DNA from: Omphalotus guepiniiformis
Lineage: Eukaryota > Basidiomycota > Agaricomycetes > Agaricales > Omphalotaceae
Direction of reading: 5' to 3'
Assembly (NCBI GenBank): GCA_028554645.1
Contig: JAQOOI010000021.1
Coordinates: 248,001 to 312,000 of the forward strand
Length of the DNA stretch: 64,000 bases
In this document: piece after piece, positions 44,635 through 58,596 of the stretch
Layout: each line of letters opens with the position of its first letter
Position numbering within the stretch: position 1 is the first letter of the stretch
The notes under the pieces: model-generated
The model's input: the letters and a program-made list of their open reading frames with translations, nothing else
What the model was told of the DNA's origin: nothing
Database searches by the model: none
Program-made: the position numbers and the translations under genes

Positions 44635-46680
44635 AATCGGCTAGGTGTCACTGGAGTTGAAGTATGACGGGAGGAAAATGGGAGGATTTAGTACTTCAGC
44701 TGATATGTAAGATGTTATCGGACTCACCAGTGAAAACATGAAACCTTTGTATAGTTACTAAAAATGAGCGGAGAATAGAGCGTCTGCAACCCAAATCGAT
44801 ACCAGGACCAAAAATTCAAGTTCTGAGAGCCAAAGAGCGGTTCGCTTGTAACGCGCCTACTACTTATTTCCTTGACAATTTCGCTCCCAGAACGCCTATC
44901 GTCGCCACGCATATCGCTATAGAGGGTCCTTTTAGTGTACCTTCACATCTAGCACCAGGTCTGCGGTCAAAATCACCACCAAAGCAACCACTGCTGCCAC
45001 CGTCACCCTTGCGGTACAAATCATGAGTATGTTGCGAATGCACATATTGTCACCAGAGAAACCAGTTGCACCAGTGGCGAAGATATCGATCGAGGGAAAT
45101 AGTCAAGACTGAACCTCAGTCTTTCAGAGGCAGATACATATAACCTGGGAAACGTTCAATCGGATGAAAAAGGTCAAAATTAGACTCAGGAGACGTACCG
45201 TGGTATTCCGAGTCCTAAACCGTTCCAACAGAATTAACATTTGAAGGCTAATAGAGGATGAATTTGAATGCTGAATGCTTTGATTGCGCGTCAGTACTAG
45301 GGGCTGATACCCTTAATACGGATTAGCAGCGGGTCGTTGGGGGGATGCAAATGGGAATGGCATGAAAGTCTCGCAGCTATTTCGTTGACAATGTGAACCT
45401 TATATGCATGAGAACTTGTTTCGAGAATAAGTGTAGCCCACTTACTACAACACCTCACGCCTTGTGACTACACCGTGCGTTGGAACCCGCTCCCTGAGTG
45501 TGAAAACCTTGAATCTCGTTGTAAATATATAACCCAGTTTTTTTTGGTCTGCGAACATCAGTTGCTACAGTGACTTGAGAGTGAGTGGTTCCACAAACCA
45601 AATGGCTCAGTTTACTCAGTCGTGCGCGTGAACGTCCACGCGCGGCGCGAAGGTGTGCTATCGCACGAATGTAAAACGTAGATAGTTCGTCGTGATTCAT
45701 GAGTCAGATTCTTGACTCCTGAAATGAAATTGATAGCGAATGGTCCTTTTTTTTAGCTGTGGTGTCCGGTGATGTGGCCAAAATTTTTGAAACCCCTTGT
45801 GACCGACCGCGGGAGCGTCAGTATCAATGTATCAACCTGGAAAGCATGGGTGAAACGTACCACAAGAGATCACTACTGGACTCAGTGACTGATCCTACTT
45901 CACCATTATCTTCACGATACCACGCATACATGTAACAGTAACATTCCATCTATTCGGTTTCGATATACACCATGGCCCATAAGCACCTCATCACCAGTCT
46001 CTTGAGCTTGATACACCGAGTCTGGATGCCTAAGTCGAGGGCAAAAATCATGGCAGCTTGCTTCAGATATTTTAGTATAGTATAGTATAGTATAGTACAG
46101 TGCAGCCAAAAGGTTTACTCACCGAACTGAAGACAAGCCTTCGCGACTCGATTACGCCTGCATCATGATACGATCACATGTATACGTATACTTCAAATCG
46201 TCAACCAACTTGAAATCGTGAACGGTGGCCGGGACTTGACGATGAGAATCACCCATTCAGGCAATGACAATGACAATGAGCTTTTCGTATCCTCTCTGGG
46301 CCCGGGTTGGGAAGGGGCGCGAATCTATCTACTTAATTGCGTTTCGAGTTGGTCGGACTTCAAGGCTTCATCTCCAAGTCTTATTATATCAGAGGAAAGA
46401 GGTCTGAGAAAAATAAGTCAGTTACCCTTCGGAGAAGGCATCTACGGAAGATTTTACGGAGGACCAGTGCATATTACGACGAGGTCAACTCACAAAAAGG
46501 TTTAGTTTGACCTTGTTGGGATGCGAAGATGATATTCAGCCAGAACGGCCCGTGTCCGGCTCCTGGGCTGGCTGGACGCTGGCAGCTCTTGCTTGTTTAC
46601 ACTACACAGGAAACCAATCGGTCACAAGCCAAAAAAAAACATTACAATAATCAAACGAGCGGAACGTATTCTAAACACTA
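44635..46680. other. intergenic region with a short microsatellite
   Basis: No supported gene. A (TAGTA)n run lies at about 46073-46097. A possible 30-codon minus-strand frame at 44932-45024 (hydrophobic) was not accepted. Confidence 0.45.
46073..46097. repeat. microsatellite (TAGTA/TATAG)n
   Basis: Five near-perfect copies of a 5-bp unit. Confidence 0.85.
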
Positions 46681-48498
46681 TCATAAATTATAAACAAACC
46701 AAGCACTCCTATCCCCCAACCCCTCCCTCTCCTCCCCCCTCCCAATCCTCCCCCTAACCTCAGCCTTCTTCCTATTCTGATCCCAAAGATACCAAAGATT
46801 AACCCCCGCAACTACCACCATCCCAACACTAAACGCCAATAACGTAATCGTCGCCGAACGGTATCGAGGCGCAGGACTAAGTGATCCAAGGAGCCACGTA
46901 GCGAGGATTCCTCCTGAATTCGTCATGATGAAACTTATTGCGATGGCGGTTGCTCGACGGGTTTGAGGGGAAGCGTTGTTGGCGCTCCAGGCGGAGAGTG
47001 TGGGTGCTCCGGTGTAGGTTCCTGGGATTGAGAGGAAGAGGGAACCGTATTGGACGTGGTGGGATTCAGAACCTGCGGGAAGGGGAGGGGGGGGGGGTTG
47101 ATGATTTAGTTGTGGGATGGATATGCAGGGGAAAAAGAAATTGTACTGTACCTAGGAACATTGCGAACCCAATGATGCAAAGGATAGAAGATATAATGAC
47201 GATGATTCCTCGACAGTGGTAGCGGTCGGAAACGTATGCGGAGATCATTGAGACGACGAAGCCGACAGCGAAAGGCGGAACGCTCATGAGTTGAGCTCTA
47301 GCAGCCGTGAATCCAAGGCCTTGAATAATCGAAGGCGAAAAGCTATCAAAGAAAAAAACACAAAAACGTCAATGACATCCGGGTCCAAATAGGCTCCAGA
47401 CGAAAACTCACTAGGCCAAAGAATACAGCACAACCCCACTAAAGAAAAACGTAATCGCCAAAAACCACACCTGCGGAAGTTTAATCGCCTCAACAACTTC
47501 CCTCCAAGTGAAATGATCCTCGTCCTTCGTCGCATTATCCTCCAATAGCTTCGCATTAACATACTTCTTTTCTTCCGCAGTAAAGAACCACGCAGAGTTG
47601 ACTGAACGAGGGAGAGTAAAGTAGGAAGAAATCCCAAATAGAACGGTGAATAATCCTTCGAGGATGAATATCCATGCCCAGCCAGGACGATTTCCGACAC
47701 CGGCCATGTGAATTATTCCGAAAGCGAGGATACCAGAGAATGCTCCGGAGAGGGAGGCAGAAGCAAAGAAGCTCGATACCCTGGGCGTAAAGGAGACCAT
47801 GAAACGACTTCTGAGGGTCGATTGTTTTGAAGGTAACTCACCTCAGATTCATCTTGTAGCGCGGGTAAAAGTAGGAAAGGTAGAGCACCAACCCGGGGAA
47901 AACACCACCCTCGAAGAGACCTAGGAAGAACCGGCAAGCAAGAAGACCAGAGTATGTTTTTACGACGCCTTGAAGCGTTGTCACGATACCCCACACAGTC
48001 AACATCGTCGGAAGCACGAGATTGGGACCGACAGCCTGCGCGTGCATTTGAGCATTTTGAACTCTGGGGGGGGAAAAAAAGTTCTATGCTCACCTTGAGC
48101 ATAAGATTCGAAGGTAGCTCCGCAACGATATATGGTACATAAGTCACAGTCAAAGCAATACTATATTCCTTGTTACTCATTTTGAGATTAGACTGCAGAC
48201 CAGCGACTCTTGCATTAGCCACATTCGTTCGATCCTAATCGTGCAACAAAAAACCATCATCTTCAGCTTGGGGGGTAGCGCAAGATCAATGGCAAAGCAG
48301 GAAACGTACCAAAAACGAAAGCAAATAAAACATCGCAACTACAGGTAAAACATACATATCCAATTTACGCCAAACTCTCTTCTCCATTACTGGGTCGAAA
48401 ATGATATCACCCTCGCTGCTGTTCACGGAACAAGCATCGTTCTTCTCGATGTCTTTGGCTGTTGAAGAAACCGGGGATTCAGGTTTCGAGTCGGACAT
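46681..48498 (-). CDS. MFS transporter, anion:cation symporter (allantoate-permease-like) family
   Basis: Minus-strand gene from ATG 48498 (MSDSKPESPVSSTAKDIEK) to TGA 46681-46683. The in-frame codon further upstream in the track is TTG, so I do not use it. Signatures: RRLDMYVLP-type start of TM1 (KRVWRKLDMYVLPVVAMFYL), DRTNVANARVAGL, FEGGVFPGLVLYLSYFYPRYKMNLR, GWAWIFILEGLFTVLFG, KYVNAKLLEDN and NNASPQTRRATAIAISFIM near TM10, all typical of the ACS branch. About 12 transmembrane segments, five or more introns. Likely plasma-membrane uptake of an organic anion (for example allantoate, nicotinate or a sugar acid); the substrate is unresolved. The C-terminal tail is charged (RIGRGEEREGLG). Confidence 0.85.
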
Positions 48499-51400
48499 CT
48501 TCGTTGGGGGCAGCGGACAAGGCAAGGGGAGGGACGACCACGACGGAAGGGTTGGGGAAGAGAGAAAGAGTCAAGGGATCACATCGGTATTTATTCAAAC
48601 GTAGGAAGTCTGCAAGAGCACTATTCGCGAATCTCGCCCATCATGTGTATGTCCCAAGTGGGTGGCTGCTAAAAGAGAATTTGTCACACATTGTCACACA
48701 CGCATCTGTGAAAATTGATTTCTGGTTCGTTCGCTTGATGTTTCGGTTGTTTTCGCCTACTAAACGTCGCGTGCTGGTTCATCAAAAGTCTTCCACAAAC
48801 TCATCATTCATCATATACCTCTGTGATATGCTAGGATATGCTCTAAGATAGTCCAAGGATCTGCTTTTCTTCTCGATGGGCATAGCGATCTCAACTCGGA
48901 CGCCGTAGTACAGCGTAGTACTCAAATTCGGCTTCAGTGGAACTTACGTTCGAGTGTTGGTCTGCCATCTGTAGGATTCTTGAGGCGACGTTCATGCATC
49001 TGCATCATGGGTTGAAACAACAGTGCGAGGCTTATCTCTACTTATCGTTCCTGCAGAGAAAACATTCACTGACATTTCTCAGATATTGCTTGACCTCATC
49101 ATCATGTCAACAATCATGTCGATATCGGATTATCCATTCCGTACTCCCTTGGCAGTACGTTTCACCGATGTGTTACCCAGACCTCTCTAGTGCTCTGAGG
49201 ATAAATTTCTGCCATTCTCCTCTGTCAGAACTGTAACATTTGGCATCTCAATGAACGGCTCACATCGCACATTAAATTCAGGCACAGCTCAACTCGTTCG
49301 AAAGATCTCCGTGGTTAGAATCATAATGTGGAGCTGTGATCTACCAGTCCCAATCTTCCGGAAGAACTCTCCTCCTCCTTGTCATGATCACTTGAGATTC
49401 GACTTCCAGCCTCTTCCAGCTGGTATATTGAATATTACAGTCATATGACAATGCCGGTCCATAAGGCACTTTCGTACGTGGGATGCATGTACATCATTAA
49501 CGCTACAACTCAATAACTCGTGCGTACGCAGTCACGGTAATAACCCGGCACACAACAGAGTTCTGACTTGTAGCTTCTGGCAGCTTCTGACTTCATATTC
49601 TCTTCTTCTTTCTTAAAAGTTTAGGCGTTTTGAGGCCGAGCTCTTGCTCCCACTTGCAATTGCTTATTGCCACAGGCACTTGGTCACATCATCACACACA
49701 AGGGAGATTTCCCTTCCCTTCCCCCCAGGTCTCAGATCAATAAATTAACATAACGACAGACGCACTCAGGCGCACCCACCGCGACTTCTTCTTCAGACTG
49801 AGAAAGTTCCTGAAAAAGGTCTGAAAAGGTTCCCTTCTGAAGGTATATTAAGGACCCTGGCTTTAAATCACTTGACGATCCTTTGATTCCTTTTCATGTA
49901 ACTGTGAACCCTTGTGAACCTTTGTGAACCTGACACATCGAACCTGACACATACAAACGGTTCTTCGGGTCTGAGTCGTCGATATGCATAATACACCCAG
50001 GGTCCAGGAGAGTCGATATGTCGACGGTGTACCGTGTACCGTGTAACAGGCTGTAACAGGGTGTAAGTTGTAACTTGATATTTCTTCGACCTGAGCATGT
50101 GCATGTGCTTACAGCCTCAGGTACCCCCTACGACAGGGCCTGCTGAGTTCAAAAAAGCCTTTTTGTCACTTGCCTGCCAGTGTGTGTGCCAGAATAGAAC
50201 AGAACAGAACAGAACAGAAGAATTGATGAATTGATGAAACGAAACTGTAAACTGGCTCATTCGTCGGGAGTCGCTCGAGTTTGCGTGGTTGAAGCTATGT
50301 ATGTACAGTAGATCTACCGAATTACATCGGACGGACACCCCAGCTACAGCACGCTGCACACGCTTTCTTCTTCAAGCTTGAAGGTCGATCTTTTATCCGA
50401 TTCATGTACCCTTCACATGCCATGCCCTCTGCCAGTGTCGCTTTGTTAAACTCTTAAATGTTGTACTCTTACTCTTTCCAATGCATGCCGAAGACTGTCA
50501 AGCTCTGTCAAGCTCTGTCAAGGGGTACAAGTGTTTTGCTTGCACACGATCATAAGTTACGCATCATGATATGTAAGTGTAAGTACAGTACTACTAAAGT
50601 CCCGCGGAAATTCCAAGGAACTCTACTTCTACTTACACAGTAGACCGTGGTTCAACAATTAAAGCCTACTTATATCCGGATACCATCCAAATCACATCCA
50701 TCATATTTATCATTAATGTATCATAATTTCAGCACCGGTACCCTCAGACAAAGACTTCTCCTCATCATGACTTCTCCTGACTTCTGACTTCTCCCGTACT
50801 CACCCCACGGCACGTTGCCCTGACGAGCCCTGACGCGCGGACGCTCAGGCAGGAACGAAAGGCAAGCGTACCTATGAAGGATTGCTGTAATAGCTTTCCG
50901 TATGACAGCTTCCTTGATCGTAAATATCAGGGTATGTATGTAGTAATATAGGGTACCCTAGGGCACCCTAGGGCACCAGTGAGCTTCGGTTGCTTCGGTG
51001 GCTTCGGTGGCCCATGGGATGCTCATCAAATCCGAGTCGATCAGACTCTTCCTCACTGGCATCTATGTACTGGCATTCAATATTCGATATTCAGGAATCA
51101 GGCGGCATCGTATGTACATTAATCGACTCGGACTTCCCGCCGACGGTACGACTCGACTCGAAACCCCCGCCGGTTCTTATCTTCCGCGTCTTCGGTATAG
51201 GACAGGCTAAGGGTATCGCTACGACGCTAAGGCTCGACGTCCGACTCGAGTCCGAATGACGTCGGACGGAACTGAAAGCTACTGAAAGTTACTGAAAGCT
51301 AAGTACTGAAAGCCACACTACTTTGTAGTTTCAAGTCCACTTCCGAGTCGGGGGAGGGGAGCACATGAATATCATTTCCAGATCAAATCAGGAGCTGCAT

Positions 51401-52085
51401 CAGTATCAAGCTGTATCAGGTCGATGTCGATGTCACTAAAACATAAAGCCGGGCAGTGGGCACAAGACAAAGTTCATTGCCCGTACAGCCGTGCGTAAGA
51501 AACTGTACCATTGTTGTCATATGTAAAAACTACTAACACCATCAGAAACCGAAGTAAGGACCTAGTTCAAAGTTTTCAAATTTCTAATTTCATGTGCTTT
51601 ATGCTATGCCATGGATGTAGATCTGTCCCCGAGTCCCCGGAAGCAGAGATCTGATCAATTCTCACTAGTACTCCGATACATCTCCATCTCCATCTCCATC
51701 TCTCAAATTCCACTGGCACAAGTTACAACTACCTACCTACCTGCATAGCATGACTTGGCCCAGACATCTACATATGCATGTATGTATCTGCCAAAAACAA
51801 TAAGTTACAACTTCGAAACCTACACACAAGCAAAGTAAATTGTTCACAACAACAACAACTGAGAAACTGAACTGAGAAGAAAATAGATAGGGCTAGGAGT
51901 ACAACAACGACAACAACGTTACAGTGGAACAGTGGGACAAATGGGTTCGAGATGATTCGAGATGATTTATTGCGTCGTAAAAAGTTGTGCTCTAGGGACA
52001 GGGTCTTGAACCGTTTCCACAACCTATACATACATGCACATATGCACATGCGGCGAGGAAATTTCGATAAGAATTTGCGGAACTA
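48499..52085. other. long intergenic region rich in short direct repeats
   Basis: No supported gene in 3.6 kb. Local repeats: 'tgtgaacc' units (49905-49930), 'agaacagaac' microsatellite (50194-50220), 'gtaccgtgtaacaggctgtaacagg' type repeats (50030-50065), 'ctagggcacc' (50955-50980), 'tactgaaag' (51270-51310) and 'catctc' (51680-51705). Confidence 0.5.
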
Positions 52086-54223
52086 TTAGAGAACAATTAG
52101 GGAATCACTTGCCTTTGTGACAGTTATCCCAAATTCGAGGTCATCATTGGTCGTAGCGTAAGGAGATTGACTCCCGAACGAAGACTTGGCGCCTTCCAAC
52201 TCGTAAACTCCTGGTGAGGGTGGTGGGAATGATGCTTTAGAGTGATCCAAGTCATAAACTCCTGGCGAATGTATATGCGATATGTGCTAGTAACATTCCC
52301 AAGAATTAGCCATAATGTTCGAGCTCGAGGAGGGGTTCGAAATCAAACTCTACTCACACTTCGAGCATCCCCGAACCTTTCAGTCTACATCGAGGAAGGT
52401 ATCTGTGAGATTCGAGTACTATAAAACGAATGGTTTTTCGATCCTTACCTGACGTCTACTCTCCCTTGTAGTAGCACCATCCAACACATTACGTTGCGCA
52501 ATCGAAGAAGGATTCTTTGCAGAAAGGTTTTGGAGGCTAGCCCGAGTGTTCAGGGTCGATAACAAACAGTTGGTATAGAGCCGAGCTAGCGAAAGGTCCC
52601 AAAGGAAGTTCCTATGTGTAATGCAATAATCAGGGCATGCAATCACCGCGAATATCCGAAGGATACATACAATGCGGTGTGCTTTTTTTCGAGAAATTGT
52701 CGAAATCAGGAACCAGTTGGGAGTTTGTAAGGACAGTTGTGTTACTTACTGGTAGTGCCATGAAAAAGATGACATCTCCTACGGCACAGATGGCGCTAAG
52801 AAATCCCCGGGGAACGTACATTGAGGGGGAGGCTGGATTTCGAGAATCATTATGTGAAAACTCACGTTATCATTCCCGTCTGTACCGTCACTGTGATTGG
52901 GTTCAAAAACAGATCATCAGCAGCTGAACGTTCGTCAATGAGGGGGTGACTAACGTCGAATGAGTTTATCGATGACAGAGTCCGTAGCAGCCCAACCAGT
53001 TTTTCTTTGAGACTATTTTTATCCACGATCATGAGATGCGAGGAGGGGTGAATCAGGGTAAAGAAGCAACTTACAAGACTTCGCACGAGTGTGACAGTAA
53101 TGAGGACGTCTGCTACACATGATGTGAGGAACCAGAGGAGTGCAGACCAATGAAGTTCGGGTTTCTTCGCAAACAGCTTCAGAATTACAATCTTAATTCC
53201 TGTTATGAAGCCACCCGCAAGAGAAGGACACGCGTCAATATCGAGCTGCCCCGGATCATGGCGCTGCGACACGTACCAAGAGAAGCAAGCGAAAGAACCA
53301 TGACAATACCCGGAATCCACCACGACTTTGTTATCTTCTGAATACGCCATGCAAAGAAGAACTGAATCGGAGTTGAAACTAACACCTGCAATTGTATCGT
53401 TGAGCCAAATTTATTCCTCTTGAACGTGAAGACGGCTTACGATAAGGATAGGTTCTTAATAGCCCCCCAAGGTTGGTTAGTCAAAGGAAACACCGCAGTC
53501 ACCGAGCGAAACTAACCCATGAAAAAGACTGTCAACATGAAAGCAAGTGAGTACACATTTCAGAAACAACATGTGAGCGAGGTGACGTACGTGGCGGGAA
53601 GTCGGTAACCGAATGCTTGGACCCTGCAAAGTTTTGCATTTTAGAATCATCGAATGGTGAACGCATGTTCTGCATGACGCACCGAAGCCTGCTATCAACG
53701 CTTCGTACATCATGTACATATCCATGATTGCGCTAGTCGTCTCCGCGATGAATAAATACAGGACCTGGTCGAAGTTCATTTGAGATCACATAGTGCAGCC
53801 AAGGATTCTTCACCACTAACAAAAGATCGAGTCCATAGTGCATCTCTGCTCGTGAATGCTGAGTTTGAGGAACAAAGTATAGACAAAGGCGCATTCTTAC
53901 CGCTTGTAAGTCTGATAATAGAAATGAACCTGTTTTTTGAAGGGTGTGAGAGCTTTGGAAAACAGGAAACAGATTGAGCGAATGGTGGTCGCTGACCTGA
54001 GAAATCATGATCTACCGCAGGTGTTCATGATCAGCAAAGTGTGCTTATATCCGGGTAAATCATCACTCACCCCGTATAATATCAGACTACAGAAGACGCC
54101 CACGAGCATTGGCCCGAAACTAAGTAGAAACAACAACAATCATGAGCTTGACGCGAAAACAAAGTAAAGCAGGGGGTGCACGGACGAGAGTTGGACGTTA
54201 AACGTCGGCTCCGAGTCTGACAT
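52086..54223 (-). CDS. DUF6534-type multi-pass membrane protein
   Basis: Minus-strand gene from ATG 54223 (MSDSEPTFNVQLSS) to TAA 52086-52088. Exons read FGPMLVGVFCSLILYG, VHFYYQTYKR, VLYLFIAETTSAIMDMYMMYEAL, VLVSTPIQFFFAWRIQKITKSWW, GGFITGIKIV, WSALLWFLTSCVADVLITVTLVRSL, TVQTGMIT, SAICAVGDVIFFMALP and FLWDLSLARLYTNCLLSTLNTRASL, the last being the family's most recognisable stretch. About seven helices and a Ser/Pro-rich tail (SPGVYDLDHSKASF...). The family is expanded in mushrooms; function is unknown. The two N-terminal exon joins between 53,700 and 54,070 are uncertain: canonical sites would leave either very short introns or missing residues. Confidence 0.75.
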
Positions 54224-57200
54224 GGTCAATGATCGGTGCAGTGGGCCAAGACGGGGGTGCCGGGGTATAAAGCGTTAAGAGGAAGCTTCCCTCGCAGTTA
54301 TATCGTGAATTCGTGGAAGGGAGGGGAACCTTATAACCGTACACACTGCCCAATTACATGTAAAGATGGGGAAAGATCAATCGGAATCTTTTGAGCCATC
54401 ATTCAAACTCCGGGAAATGGCTCGGTTCAAAAAGTATCCAAAAACTCACGCGTCTACACAGCTCTACACTCGTGTAAGGTCCAATACGGTATACCCTCAC
54501 AAGCGGCGCCGGGCGCATGGACTGACGACACGATATCAGATTTTTTGATGGTTCTGAAAAACGATAGCATATGTATGCCAAATGGTCTTTTTCCTCCGCA
54601 TAGTTTGCTATGGCAAAAGTCGGTTTGTCCCAAGACGGACAAATTGGAGTACGCCCGACATACAAGTACCGGTAGGAAGCTGCCGTGTGCTTTTGGACTT
54701 TAGCGACGAAAAAATAAGAATAGAACCACTCAAAAAGGACTCACAGGCTCCGATGTTCGCAAAGCGCACGCCGCACATACACTAGAAGCTCCACGGAAAG
54801 AGAAAACGCAACAATACAACTTCTTGAGAAACCGCGCAGCATTTGTTCTCGAGTCAGAGTGCTCACTGCTAGGAAGATAGTCGGCAACTACTGCCAAGCG
54901 ACGGTCCGCCAGAATTGAGGAAGTGGTGTGTGATGATCAAGGATATGATAGGAAATGATTGATGTGACTTTTCACGTTTTCATGAACATGTTTGATTCTT
55001 TAGCATGAGAATTGCATGGCAATTGAGTCGCGAAAAGACTGAAAGACCGAGACAATGCCGTTGAGCGTTCAGAAAACGGAAAACGTGGTGTGTATCAAAG
55101 ATGCATATAGCCAGGTTCAGCTTGTCGCTGGCATCCATATCACGTGGCGTCCTGTCGAGCCCCGGCACGACATGGCTTGCCAGCGGAGCGCGAAGCGGAC
55201 ATTGAATATTGTATGAGCCACCGTCGGTCACCTCGGCCTTGCGTTCTCACTGTACTCTCATGTTCACTGGTACCCGAAGGTCAGTCTCAAGTTCATCTCA
55301 CATATCTAGAAGCATATAACTTAAGATGCACATACTTTCTCGCAGAATATGACCTACATGTCCATTGTCGACTGGCACTCGCTGAGGAACTGAGTCCGTT
55401 GGATACAGTACAACCGGACACACAAGTTACTGGGAGGAATTCATCGACATCTCCTCTGTCTAGTGTCAAGGAAGCTATATATGTTGTATAAGAACCGGAT
55501 CATTGCATGAACCGTTGAAACGAATCTGTACGGGTATGGTCCGCTTGTTCGAGTTCATCTGTCAAAGCGCACTTTCTTCCCGCAACGGAACAACGGATTC
55601 GAAGGGGGGCTGTTCCTGGCTATCTGGTATTCAGTGAGAGCTGCACATGCAGGACGCAGGTACTTCATAGCAACAGGTATCATTCTCTCTTCTTCTTCTG
55701 TCAGTTTAGTCTCGTGTTACTACTGCATGTTGACTGCTCAGACAGATAATATATCCTTGAGCAAACTTGCCAGATTGCGCACAAGTACTAATGATACTGA
55801 CACTGACAGATACTAGCTGTCTGATTGATATTTATGCACGTTTCCTTTTCTTGAGCGTTCAACTCACCTAATACGTGCAGTCTGGGCCTTACTCTTTCTT
55901 TTCTTTTGTTCGTATACTCGAGCGGCTTGCACGCTATATTTCCCCAATAGCTTCAACATTAATCCATTCCAATCGCATTGTCTACTTTCAACTAGTCCAC
56001 GATGTGGTGGCCTTAGCCCTCTTGCGATCGCTTCCAGCCAAACTACATCGACGTGTTAGATTAAGTGTGTTCTACACGTACATGCTCGCCTGCCTATATG
56101 CTGACTAATCTACCTTAAACATTCAGCCATACACCACCAATCCTCCTAGTACAACGAGGCTCAAAACTACACACTTGACCGCAATAACAACGTTTGTGAT
56201 GTGATGCCCCTTCAGGTAGCGGGCGTATGCGGTGCGGAGCCCTACAGAGAATTCCGCTCACTCATTTGGTGAGCGCAACGGTTTTCTCAAGAAGGACATT
56301 GATCACCTGTTGATCACCTATGTACACTGTAGTAGACCTTGGCAAGCCACATTATTCCATTATTCCATCAGTCGACGGTCCCGAGTTTCACGCATTGATA
56401 GGATAGCAATAGCCAACTAATAGCCAGCGAACTTACGAATTCACGATGTTGTCCCTGCCCAGCCTCATAAAACAATACCAGGAAGAGTAAGAGTCCGATA
56501 CTCGGTGGGGAAGGGTGGGGTATATGAAGCTTGGCTTTCAGGAAGCATGTACGCCAAGAGTGGTTGTGGGGAAGTGACAGGAAGTGACACGGAAGTGATT
56601 CGGAAATGCGGGGAAGGTTCGCGTAGGGTTTATTGCTTCATTCTTCATTTCGGGGATTAATATTAATCTGCGTTCTCTGTAGCACAAAACGTAGCAAGTA
56701 CCTCAATTGACATACCTATATTCTACGCTGTGGGGTCTTCAAGCTTCAGCTGTAGGCTGTGGGTTACTGCCGGTCCGGCGACACGGCAATTTCCGCGCAT
56801 TGGCTGGGTACCCGCCGATGGCGCACTAGTGGGGAAAGAACCTCTCGTACACATCTCCGGGAGGTGATGTACATATACCTATACATAGCAAGATGCAGAT
56901 TGTAACGGACTGGAGAATGTGGGGTAGAGCAAGGCCAAGGAGTACGTGAAAGATTTGAGCTTGGCGCGTCAAGGTATGTTGTAGTTGAGGAAATATATCA
57001 TTTGGAAGTTGTGAGGAGTGTGAGGGAGTGTGCGGCTCCATGACACCCCGTAACGTGTTCCTGGATTGGGTTAGTTGGTGGATATGGAGTTGAAATGGCG
57101 AAACACGAGTCATTGTACTTACCTTTGTACAGTCTCCCGGTTCTCAAACATTCTCCTACGAACAATATCTTCACCCTCCGCACGTTCAAAAACCTCAACG

Positions 57201-58478
57201 TAAATCATGATGAGGTCGGTCGACTTATATGTAGCCTCTTAGCCTGGGCCGGCCCTAGACTCTCGCGAGCCGTAGATGGGTAAATCTTCACAGGTATTTC
57301 AAAACGGTGCGCCGATATATGCGGGGATAAGTCTCATTTGTGGGGTTTTAATGTGCAGAGCGGGGTTCAGGGAATATATATGTAGCCGGGGACCTGGGGT
57401 ATCGGAGCAAGAGAGGTAAGTAGAGGTAAGTAGCTCAGGCTGAAAGAGAAGAAGCTGCCGCACTCAACGCTCCGTTCTTTCGGAGTCCGAGCAGTCGCCT
57501 CGCCTTGTCTGCGGCCCCTCCTGAGAGGCTAAGCATTTGAATTTTGCACCCCCTTCTTCCAACTGACTTGAACGGATGAAAATAGGCCAACGTTGTTTCA
57601 TATGTATACATACATATGTGAAATCGATAACCAGGAAGGTCGATCGTGTACACATGCGTGTACGTGTTCGGTGCAACACTGTGAAAAAGAAAAAGGTTAT
57701 CGAACGTTCAGTGTTATTATGCCTGAAGGTTTGAGGGCACCCTTACATACCTGCGATATGTATAGGACTCCCAGCCGATGTGGGTTGGAAATGACCCTAC
57801 GGCCCACGACGAACGTACGTGGAGGTAGTGCTATTGGAAGATAAACCTATTAGATGAAAAACATTGGAGAAGTGATAGTAATTTGAAATGTGGGTGGCAG
57901 AAGAATGAAACCGTACCGAACGTCCGACGAATACGAATACGAATACATATGCAGGAAAATGCAGTAAATATGAGCCCGTGCGGCTGGGAGTAAATATGTT
58001 TCTGACATATTTTGGTCGGCACACGGAGAGGTGAGTAAGGATGAGGTTGTATTGGCTGAACCCTGCTAAACCAGGGCTGAACGTTGAAACAGGCCCAAAG
58101 ATACGTGAGAGTTTCGGACATTGATACGCGCGCTGCCGTTCGAGTAAGTATCGGAGCAAAAATGAAGTGCAGGATGTCGTCCACGTCATGCCATGCTCCA
58201 TCCGTGAAGTGAAGGTGAAATGACGCCCTTGTACATGGTTAATGTGCTAAGAGAGACACTCATTTGAGGACAGAGCGGGGCAAACAATAGCGAGAAACAA
58301 TACTGTGGAGCCTATCCGTAGGTAAAAGATATGGCCGACAGGGCGAGAAGATGGTTGCTGAATACGGATCTTGGTCTCTATGTATGGTATTTCAATCTTT
58401 TAGTAAAAGTTTTACGCGCCATCATTTCTGATCATATGACTCGGGGTACAGGGGGAGTAAACCGCATAGAGTCTGGGG
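54224..58478. other. long intergenic region between the DUF6534 gene and the JEN1-type gene
   Basis: No gene I can support. A TATAAAG at 54264 precedes a 60-codon plus-strand frame (54366). Near 55550-55820 a plus-strand frame (for example AIWYSVRAAHAGRRYFIATG) is protein-like but has no start. A repeated 'gaagtgac' motif lies at 56570-56600. Confidence 0.4.
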
Positions 58479-58485
58479 TATAAAT
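58479..58485 (+). promoter_or_regulatory. TATA box (TATAAAT) of the JEN1-type transporter
   Basis: 118 bp before ATG 58597, followed by a pyrimidine-rich 5' leader (58530-58560). Confidence 0.5.
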
Positions 58486-58596
58486 TCATCAACTTGAAAA
58501 TAGATTGACCGCGGGGCAATCGTGCTATCTCTCCCTCTTTCTTTCTTTCACCCTCCTGCCAGTGCTCTCTCTCAACGGGTTCTCCTGCAAACAGCG

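Noticed and set aside
44932..45024. 30-codon hydrophobic minus-strand frame resembling a single-TM micropeptide
   Set aside because: Too short to judge and no conserved neighbour or promoter.
50194..50220. agaac microsatellite as a possible telomere-like or origin repeat
   Set aside because: Only a few units of 5 bp and not related to the fungal TTAGGG telomere repeat.
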